A stretch of DNA of 12,299 bases from DAOTXK01 sp034435395 (GTDB lineage: Bacteria; Chloroflexota; Anaerolineae; Aggregatilineales; Ch27). Under the pieces are notes generated by a model. It did not search any database, had not been told where the DNA came from, and worked only from the letters and a program-made list of their open reading frames with translations. This document shows positions 6,409-11,077 of this stretch, piece by piece (the stretch's first letter is position 1; each line of letters starts with the position of its first letter). A program made the position numbers and the translations under genes. The DNA is taken from assembly GCA_034435395.1 (NCBI GenBank), contig DAOTXK010000148.1, positions 1-12,299 of the forward strand, given 5' to 3'.

Positions 6409-7512
6409 ATGAATGACCGCCCGACCTCCCCTCCCACCCGTCCTGACCAGCCGCCCATTCACGGCTACGACCCGCCGCCCGCTGCGGCCATGCGCCATCC
6501 CTCCCGGCGGTCCAACGGGCTGGTCCTGTTCGTCATCGGCGCGGCGGTGGTGTTCCTGTCATGCAGCATCATCGCCCTGGCCGCCCTGGCCGGGTACAAC
6601 GACGGCCTTCGCCATGTCGAGCGGCAGGCCGAGATCACCCGGCAGGCGGACATCGCCCACCAGTATAGCCTGGCGCTGACCGATGTGGCCGGCGGCAACC
6701 GCGAGCTGGCCGCGCTGCGCCTGGAACATGTCGTCATCACCCTCGGCGCGCGCACCGGCGAAGCTGCCGCTTTGCTCACCCAGGTGCGGGCCGTCACGCC
6801 CACGCCGACCCTCACCGCCACCTTCACCCCCTCCCCAACCCTGGAACACTCGCCGACGCCGACCGCGCCACCCGCCGGCGGCCTTCCATCGCTGGACCCG
6901 GCGGCGCTGCTGGCAGAAGCGCAGGCGGCCTCCGTCCTCCGCGACTGGGAGCGGGCCATCAATCTGCTGGACATCCTGATCGGCGTGGACCCGACCTACC
7001 AGCGGGCCGAAGTCCAGCGCCTGCTGCGGGAAGCATTGGTTGCGCTCAGCCGGACCTACCTGCTGGAGCCATCCGGCGAGCATCTGGCCGAGGGCATCCT
7101 GCTGGCGGAGCGCGCCCAGACACTGGGCGATATCGGCGACCTGGCCTACGAAGCCTACGTGGCCGGGCGTTACCTAGATGCCCTGAACGCCGAAGGTATG
7201 GAGTGCCTGCTCTCCGTGCGGGAGTGGGAGCGCGTCTACAATGAAGCGCCGCGGTACCGCGACGTGGCCCCTCGTCTGGCCAACGCCTACGCCCGCTGCG
7301 GCGACGCCTACACCTACCAGACCGAATACTGCCCCGCCGAGCAGTATTACACCTGGTCGCTCCAGACTGTCTATGACAGCAGTGTCGCCTCCCGCCGTGA
7401 TCAGGCGCGCGAGGTCTGCGCCCAGGCGACCCCCACGCCCACGCCGACGCCTGATCCGCTAGCCGTCCCACCGACCGGGGAGCCATCCCCCCAGGACGCC
7501 CCGTCGGGCTGA
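6409..7512 (+). CDS. Membrane-anchored helical-repeat (TPR-like) surface protein
   Basis: The product has 367 residues from the ATG at 6409, with GGAAGG at 6392-6397. A Pro-rich cytoplasmic head of about 36 residues precedes a membrane helix at 37-62. Residues 64-127 form a helical pair with many charged residues (HVERQAEITRQADIAHQY, ELAALRLEHVVITL). A TPTPT linker covers 130-158. Residues 160-340 are helical hairpins resembling degenerate TPR repeats (LLAEAQAASVLRDWERAINLLDIL, AEGILLAERAQTL, VAPRLANAYARCGDAY, AEQYYTWSLQTVY), with cysteines at 266, 297, 308 and 337. A short Thr/Pro tail ends it. TPR-like arrays usually mediate protein contacts; the partner is unknown. A terminator of the convergent gene follows closely. 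Confidence 0.8.
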   Translation: MNDRPTSPPTRPDQPPIHGYDPPPAAAMRHPSRRSNGLVLFVIGAAVVFLSCSIIALAALAGYNDGLRHVERQAEITRQADIAHQYSLALTDVAGGNRELAALRLEHVVITLGARTGEAAALLTQVRAVTPTPTLTATFTPSPTLEHSPTPTAPPAGGLPSLDPAALLAEAQAASVLRDWERAINLLDILIGVDPTYQRAEVQRLLREALVALSRTYLLEPSGEHLAEGILLAERAQTLGDIGDLAYEAYVAGRYLDALNAEGMECLLSVREWERVYNEAPRYRDVAPRLANAYARCGDAYTYQTEYCPAEQYYTWSLQTVYDSSVASRRDQAREVCAQATPTPTPTPDPLAVPPTGEPSPQDAPSG

Positions 7513-7541
7513 TGCGCCGCCCCATCCCCGACGTTCGACAG

Positions 7542-7575
7542 AAAAAAAGCCCCGCGCCTGGGAACGCCGGGGCTT
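7542..7575 (-). terminator. Intrinsic terminator of the 99-residue membrane protein gene
   Basis: An 8-bp stem, AAGCCCCG (7547-7554) with CGGGGCTT (7568-7575), encloses a 13-base loop. On the minus strand it is followed by a run of seven T (7548-7542, partly in the stem). It lies 40 bases downstream of the stop at 7615. On the plus strand no U-tract follows the stem. Confidence 0.8.
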
Positions 7576-7614
7576 GTCGCTTGACCCGACTCATCCGGGC
7601 ACGGGGACGCCGGA

Positions 7615-7914
7615 TCAGGTGCCCGAGTCCCCGGCATCATGATTATGCCCGGCAGGCTCCCCATGGGAGCCGCTATCCTTGGGGACGTTGATGTCATCAA
7701 ACTGCGTCCACGGCCTGACCAGGGCCAGCCACAGCACCAGGCCCGCCCCCAGGGCAAAAACGCCGATCCAGAACAGCACCGCGTAATAGGTTTCATTGGC
7801 CGCGCTGCCGAAAGCTGCCCCCAGCCCTCCGGCGACGGCCATCAGGAGCATCCCCGTGCCGATCAGGAAGGCCAGGGCGATTTCCTCAATCGATAGTTTC
7901 CCGCGAGCGGACAC
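7615..7914 (-). CDS. Small two-helix membrane protein with His/Gly/Asp-rich tail (99 residues)
   Basis: The product has two hydrophobic segments at about 10-34 and 43-66 with a short NETYY turn between them, and then a polar tail from 67 to 99. The tail ends in a run rich in Gly, His and Asp (SGSHGEPAGHNHD) that could weakly bind metal. I do not recognise a family. The GTG at 7914 is chosen because AGGAGG stands 4 bases upstream. An in-frame ATG at 7944 would add ten basic residues, but it sits in the loop of a 6-bp hairpin (7935-7950) and has no Shine-Dalgarno. The gene is monocistronic with a clear terminator. Its promoter was not identified with confidence, and the region upstream also carries the divergent tRNA promoter. 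Confidence 0.8.
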   Translation of the reverse strand: MSARGKLSIEEIALAFLIGTGMLLMAVAGGLGAAFGSAANETYYAVLFWIGVFALGAGLVLWLALVRPWTQFDDINVPKDSGSHGEPAGHNHDAGDSGT

Positions 7915-8024
7915 TGTCCCTCCTTTACGTGGCCGCCACCTCATGGTGGCCCGACACCGCCAACAACCTATAGATTACCCTCAAACCGCCCGCCGCAACA
8001 GGGGCCGGTATTCCCTGCGTTAGA

Positions 8025-8053
8025 TGGACTTCGTCAAAACACAGTGGTAAAAT
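8025..8053 (+). promoter_or_regulatory. Promoter of the tRNA cluster
   Basis: TGGACT (8025-8030), a 17-base spacer and TAAAAT (8048-8053) lie with the -10 ending 9 bases before the first base of tRNA-Pro, as expected for a near-leaderless tRNA transcript. Confidence 0.5.
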
Positions 8054-8062
8054 AATCACCGA

Positions 8063-8138
8063 CGGGGTGTGGCGCAGTCCGGTCAGCGCGCGCCGTTTGG
8101 GACGGCGAGGTTCGTGGGTTCAAATCCCACCACCCCGA
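8063..8138 (+). tRNA. trnP: tRNA-Pro (anticodon TGG)
   Basis: The full cloverleaf is visible. The acceptor stem pairs CGGGGTG (8063-8069) with CACCCCG (8131-8137), and the discriminator is A8138. The D stem is GCGC with GCGC. The anticodon stem CGCCG/CGGCG holds loop TTTGGGA, and the T arm is GTGGG-TTCAAAT-CCCAC. CCA is not encoded. It reads CCN proline codons, mainly CCA. Confidence 0.95.
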
Positions 8139-8158
8139 CTCAAGTCCGTAAACTGCGG

Positions 8159-8164
8159 TATAAT
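8159..8164 (+). promoter_or_regulatory. TATAAT box immediately before tRNA-Gly
   Basis: A perfect TATAAT ends 9 bases before tRNA-Gly, the same distance as the -10 before tRNA-Pro. The best -35 (CCGACT, 18-base spacer) is poor and overlaps the end of tRNA-Pro, so it may be a weak internal promoter. Confidence 0.4.
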
Positions 8165-8173
8165 GCCACTCAG

Positions 8174-8244
8174 GCGGGCATGGTGTAAGGGTAACACAAC
8201 AGCCTTCCAAGCTGTTATTACGGGTTCGAATCCCGTTGCCCGCT
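8174..8244 (+). tRNA. trnG: tRNA-Gly (anticodon TCC)
   Basis: The acceptor stem pairs GCGGGCA (8174-8180) with TGCCCGC (8237-8243), and the discriminator is T8244, usual for bacterial glycine tRNAs. The anticodon stem ACAGC/GCTGT holds loop CTTCCAA, and the T arm is ACGGG-TTCGAAT-CCCGT. CCA is not encoded. It reads GGA and GGG glycine codons. Confidence 0.95.
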
Positions 8245-8246
8245 CT

Positions 8247-8270
8247 CGCGCCGGACTGCGGTTCGGCGCG
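8247..8270 (+). repeat. Strong hairpin in the Gly-Met tRNA spacer
   Basis: CGCGCCG (8247-8253) and CGGCGCG (8264-8270) pair perfectly. The stem continues inward with three more pairs (one G-U) to a TGCG tetraloop, giving 10 bp in all. It lacks a U-tract, so it is more likely a processing or insulating structure than an intrinsic terminator. Confidence 0.55.
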
Positions 8271-8278
8271 GCTTGTCA

Positions 8279-8351
8279 GGGCCCGTAGCTCAGCGGTCAG
8301 AGCAGCCGGCTCATAACCGGTCGGTCGTAGGTTCGAATCCTACCGGGCCCA
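8279..8351 (+). tRNA. trnM: tRNA-Met, elongator type (anticodon CAT)
   Basis: The acceptor stem pairs GGGCCCG (8279-8285) with CGGGCCC (8344-8350), and the discriminator is A8351. The anticodon stem GCCGG/CCGGT holds loop CTCATAA, and the T arm is GTAGG-TTCGAAT-CCTAC. The first acceptor pair is intact G-C and the anticodon stem lacks the three GG/CC pairs of initiators, so it is not tRNA-fMet. A CAT anticodon read as Ile after lysidine modification cannot be fully excluded. Confidence 0.88.
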
Positions 8352-8355
8352 TCCC

Positions 8356-8387
8356 GCCCCGGCACACCTCAGGCCGGGGCAGTCTTT
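8356..8387 (+). terminator. Terminator-like hairpin after the tRNA cluster
   Basis: GCCCCGGC (8356-8363) pairs perfectly with GCCGGGGC (8373-8380) around a 9-base loop, followed by a weak T stretch (8383-8387, with one C). It starts 5 bases after tRNA-Met. Confidence 0.6.
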
Positions 8388-8453
8388 ACCCCTTCACAAC
8401 CGCCTTCAAACGGTATTCCAACCGAAACCTGGCCGTGTTCGCCCGGCTCTCCA

Positions 8454-8462
8454 TGTTATAAT
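8454..8462 (+). promoter_or_regulatory. Extended -10 promoter upstream of the response regulator
   Basis: TGTTATAAT (TGN plus a perfect TATAAT at 8457-8462) has no clear -35. A start near 8469 gives a leader of about 137 bases to the regulator start at 8606. That leader contains a possible small frame and a GTGAGA (8527-8532)/TCTCAC (8541-8546) inverted repeat. Confidence 0.45.
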
Positions 8463-8495
8463 GGGGCCGGATTCCGGTGGCGGGGAGGCCGTTGT

Positions 8496-8624
8496 ATGCC
8501 CCATTCATATCCTGGCGGTCTCCAACGTGAGAATGACTTGTCTCACCCCCTCTCACCACCTTTCCTGACTGGACATCTGTCGCGCACCGACAAGGTAGGT
8601 CAGACGTGGCCCCTCTGGTTATGA
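8496..8624 (+). CDS. Possible 42-residue leader or small protein frame
   Basis: An ATG at 8496 follows GGGGAGG (8482-8488) by 7 bases. The frame runs 42 codons and stops at TGA 8622-8624, inside the first codons of the response regulator, ending as ATGA with the in-frame Met at 8621. It begins with MPHSYPGGLQREN and has no hydrophobic segment or recognisable motif. The promoter, good Shine-Dalgarno and overlap suggest translation coupled to the regulator, but the amino-acid sequence itself gives no support. Treat it as a hypothesis. Confidence 0.25.
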   Translation: MPHSYPGGLQRENDLSHPLSPPFLTGHLSRTDKVGQTWPLWL

Positions 8625-8968
8625 TTGTGGAGGATGACAGACATACTGTCACCCTGTTTCAGCGGATTCTCACCCGCGGCCGCTACCCGACCCTCACCGC
8701 CGCCACCGTCCAGGAGGCCCAGGCCCTGTTACGGAGTGAGCGTCCGGCGGCCATCCTGCTGGACCTCGGCCTGCCCGGCGCGAGCGGGCTGGAGCTCCTG
8801 CGGACCCTCCGACAGGACCCGCAACTTCAGCCGATCAAGGTCATCATCGTCAGCGCCTACAGCGAACTCATGCACCAGGCCCGCCAGATCGGCGCTGACG
8901 CCTACCTGCTCAAGCCCATCAACGCAGGTGAGCTTCTGCAAACGCTGGAAGACGCGCTGTCCGGTTGA
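8606..8968 (+). CDS. Stand-alone receiver-domain response regulator (CheY-like)
   Basis: The 120 residues make one complete receiver domain and nothing else. The acidic pocket is E9-D10-D11 and the phospho-acceptor is D53 at the end of strand 3 (ILLDLGLPG). The conserved switch Ser/Thr position is S83 (VIIVSAYSE), and the invariant lysine is K103 before P104 (YLLKPI). It should accept phosphate from a histidine kinase not present in this window and act through protein contacts. The GTG at 8606 is preferred over the in-frame ATG at 8621, because starting at 8621 would clip the first beta strand. AAGGTAGG lies at 8592-8599. There is no cognate kinase neighbour; downstream it converges on the GH114-like gene after a 58-base gap. 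Confidence 0.92.
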   Translation: MAPLVMIVEDDRHTVTLFQRILTRGRYPTLTAATVQEAQALLRSERPAAILLDLGLPGASGLELLRTLRQDPQLQPIKVIIVSAYSELMHQARQIGADAYLLKPINAGELLQTLEDALSG

Positions 8969-9026
8969 GTCTCCCGCCGGGCGTCCCCGCTGCCGGCCAG
9001 GCCCGACGTGACTGTCCGCCGCCCGC

Positions 9027-10130
9027 TCACGGCGCGTAGGGCGGGATATATCGGTCCAGCGCCCGCGCCCCCACAAACGGCTTGAAGCCCAGCCCCCGCG
9101 ATGTCTCAACGATCCACGCCACGTGCGCCGGTTCCAGCGCGTAATCCACCGTCAGGATGATCTCGCCCTGGTCATTGGCCAGCTCCAGGTACGCCAGATA
9201 CTCCTCGCTGCTGGTGTGCAACTGGCTGTAGGGGTCGCTGTCCAGCAACCGGCGGCACGGCCCCGTCAACGACTGGCGGTACCCCTCCGTATCGATCTCG
9301 GCCTCCGTGCGCGGCAACGGACAGTCACCCTCCGGCCTCGCGCCGTCTGCCGCGCCGTCAAACCACACCGCTTCCTGGGCGATGCCGTCGATTAGGTCCA
9401 GATAACCCTCGTATTCGACCAGCTCCGCCGCGTTCTGCGCGATCACGATGAAATCCTCGCGCTCCGCTTTGGTGAAACTGCTGATCGCTTCCACCCACCC
9501 GATCATCTCCTGAACGGGGTCGACGCCCTCCTGCTCGGCCAGGGCGGCCACGTTTTCGTCGGCATATGCCTCCACCCAGTCCATGTAAATGCCGTCGAAC
9601 CCCGCCTCCATGATCAGCGGCAACAGGCCATGCCCCGGGTCGAACCAGATCGTCTGCCACTCATCCCACCAGAACGCCACCGGGTAGTTCCCCGACCAGC
9701 CGTCCGGGTCCGCCCCCACGATCCAGGGCGGGTCGCCGATCCGCCAGCCGGGCAGCCAGTACGTGCGGTAGTCCTCGGCCTGCCCGATGTCCATGTAAGC
9801 GATGACCAGCTTGCCGGAGTCGTGCAACGCCTGCACCACGCCCGCGATATCGTAGTCCTCGTTATTCACCTCGGTCACGACGGGGTCGATGACCACCATA
9901 TCGTAATCAGACGCGATGATCTGGCGGAGATCGTCGCCCTCCAGGTCAACGGACAGGTAATAGAACCAGGTTTCCACCGTCGCCAGCCGGCGTTCAGCCG
10001 GCGTCCGCGGTCCATCCTGCGCCCCAACCCCTGGGCAGCCCATCGGATTGAGCAGAAACACTCCGGCGATAAAAGCCGCCAGCCAGCCAGGAACGGCCCG
10101 CCCCCGGCGGCTATCCCGTGTCGCGCCCAT
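9027..10130 (-). CDS. Secreted GH114/TM1410-like glycoside hydrolase-type protein
   Basis: The 367 residues begin with a basic stretch and a signal peptide core (about 14-30), with likely cleavage at VGA-QD near 36-38. The rest is a TIM-barrel of the family known from endo-alpha-1,4-polygalactosaminidases and TM1410-like proteins, formerly mislabelled as cysteinyl-tRNA synthetase. Visible signatures are ETWFYYLS, MVVIDPV, LVIAYMDIGQAEDYR (108-122, D114), FDGIYMDWVEAY (178-189, D184 and E187), VIAQNAAEL, QEAVWFDG (252-259, E253) and a closing GFKPFVGARALDRY. C270 and C292 may form a disulfide. The substrate is not determinable. The ATG at 10130 is preferred because AGGGGGTGA sits 5 bases before it; a GTG at 10139 would overlap that site. 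No anchor or wall-binding module is present, so the product should be released. Confidence 0.88.
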   Translation of the reverse strand: MGATRDSRRGRAVPGWLAAFIAGVFLLNPMGCPGVGAQDGPRTPAERRLATVETWFYYLSVDLEGDDLRQIIASDYDMVVIDPVVTEVNNEDYDIAGVVQALHDSGKLVIAYMDIGQAEDYRTYWLPGWRIGDPPWIVGADPDGWSGNYPVAFWWDEWQTIWFDPGHGLLPLIMEAGFDGIYMDWVEAYADENVAALAEQEGVDPVQEMIGWVEAISSFTKAEREDFIVIAQNAAELVEYEGYLDLIDGIAQEAVWFDGAADGARPEGDCPLPRTEAEIDTEGYRQSLTGPCRRLLDSDPYSQLHTSSEEYLAYLELANDQGEIILTVDYALEPAHVAWIVETSRGLGFKPFVGARALDRYIPPYAP

Positions 10131-10139
10131 ATCGGTCAC

Positions 10140-10469
10140 CCCCTACTCACCCGCAAACGGATGGGAACCAGTGTACGGATCGAACCACCCCCCGCAAGTG
10201 CCTCCGGCAACTGGCCGCGCCGCCGGTCAAGCCTAAAAAGAAAAACGGCCGCTGGTTGTGAGGGGGGGGCACAACCAGCGGTCGTAGGTTTAGGCGTCTC
10301 CGGGTGGATCAGCCTAATAAACAAACTGGCGATTTTTTCTTGAGACCTGCTTGTTTCCGGTAAACCTCTGTTGTTCACCAGTTTTGCTTATAAACAAAAT
10401 AAAACAACTGCCTGAGCCTGACCTTAACTATGGATTAGAGAAAAATGAGAGATGACCGGCCTTGGTCGA
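10140..10469. other. Non-coding stretch between GH114-like and NYN genes
   Basis: I see no gene here. It contains the terminator at 10236-10285 and then an AT-richer block (about 10286-10445) that stands out from the GC-rich surroundings. The block has a 9-bp direct repeat ATAAACAAA (10317-10325 and 10390-10398), an inverted pair AAACTGG (10323-10329)/CCAGTTT (10378-10384), and a near-palindrome GTTTCCGGTAAAC (10353-10365). For the GH114-like gene the best promoter guess is TTGCGG (10197-10192), a 16-base spacer and TACACT (10175-10170) on the minus strand, which is weak. Confidence 0.5.
10236..10285 (-). terminator. Strong intrinsic terminator downstream of the NYN gene
   Basis: Twelve perfect pairs (10249-10260 with 10270-10281) extend outward through a G-U and three more pairs, with a 9-base loop containing eight consecutive G (C in the transcript). 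On the minus strand the stem runs into TTTTTCTTTTT (10245-10235). It ends transcription coming from 10470 before the GH114-like gene. Confidence 0.85.
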
Positions 10470-10955
10470 TCAATCCGTCTCCTCGCCGTTCGCGCCGAAG
10501 AACCGCAGCCACTCGTTCACCTCGGCCTCGGTCAGATGCACCTCATCAACCTGGTCTGCATCCGCCGCCGGAGCCATCGCCCCCGCCAGCCGAACGGCAA
10601 ACTCCTCGCTGGTCAGGGCGCGCATGCTCCGGGCCAGCGCGGCCTGCCGGACCTCCCGGTCGGAGGACACCACCGTGATCGCGGCGGGGTCCCTGGCATT
10701 GCGGATGCGCTCCCGAATGATGCGGTCGGCGTTGGTGCGGTAGGCGGCGGCAAAGATAACCTTCACCTGGCTGGTGGACAGATCGCGCGACAGCCCGCCC
10801 GGCAGGCCGTGATCAAAAACCACGGTGCAGTGTTGATCCGTCCGCCCGCAGTACCCCTTCAGCTTCTCGACGAGCTTCGCCTCGTCGTGGGGATCATCCA
10901 GGGCGATGTCCGGCAGCGCGTGGATAAGATTGTGGCCATCGATCAATAAGGGCAT
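10470..10955 (-). CDS. YacP-like NYN-domain RNase
   Basis: The 161-residue product fits the YacP/Rae1 branch of NYN (PIN-like) nucleases. LLIDGHNLIH at the N-terminus gives D6 and N9, VVFDHG gives D48, TNADRIIRERI gives D77, and ITVVSSDREVRQAA gives D99. These acidic residues are at the positions that bind the catalytic metal in the fold. In Bacillus the relative Rae1 cuts mRNA at the ribosome; whether this protein does so is unknown. The last 35 residues are acidic and include LTEAEVNEWLRFFG. There is no signal peptide, so it is cytosolic. The ATG at 10955 follows AGGAGG by about 7 bases. The M23 fusion gene ends 122 bases upstream on the same strand, and a structured leader lies between them. 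Confidence 0.88.
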   Translation of the reverse strand: MPLLIDGHNLIHALPDIALDDPHDEAKLVEKLKGYCGRTDQHCTVVFDHGLPGGLSRDLSTSQVKVIFAAAYRTNADRIIRERIRNARDPAAITVVSSDREVRQAALARSMRALTSEEFAVRLAGAMAPAADADQVDEVHLTEAEVNEWLRFFGANGEETD

Positions 10956-10969
10956 GGCGCGCCCTCCTG

Positions 10970-11045
10970 GCTGGGTTCGCGGCGGCTCTTAAGAGCCACC
11001 TCTGCCCACAAAACAGCCGGCAGGGCCGCTCCTGCGGAACCCAGC
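10970..11045 (-). promoter_or_regulatory. Candidate structured leader of the NYN gene
   Basis: A 9-bp perfect inverted repeat, GCTGGGTTC (10970-10978) with GAACCCAGC (11037-11045), would close a domain whose inner face holds a 14-bp palindrome, GGCTCTTAAGAGCC (10984-10997), and a 5-bp stem GCAGG/CCTGC (11020-11024, 11031-11035). The closing helix directly abuts the CAGGAGG Shine-Dalgarno. It may regulate translation or be a 3' end structure of the upstream gene. It matches no riboswitch I know. Confidence 0.35.
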
Positions 11046-11077
11046 GGCGTCCCGCCGACCGCCGACGAATGCCCGCC

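Noticed and set aside
8279..8351. Initiator tRNA for the CAT-anticodon tRNA
   Set aside because: The first acceptor pair is a standard G-C and the anticodon stem lacks the GG/CC run of initiators.
8067..8461. Two short frames containing GSNPVARS- and GSNPTGP-like peptides
   Set aside because: These are translations of tRNA T-arms, a well-known source of false genes.
10032..10130. Lipoprotein signal in the GH114-like protein (NPMGC)
   Set aside because: Proline at -3 does not fit a lipobox, and a signal-peptidase I site VGA-QD follows.
10136..10378. Minus-strand frame of 80 codons
   Set aside because: It would translate through the perfect terminator stem and overlaps the start of the GH114-like gene; no ribosome-binding site is seen.
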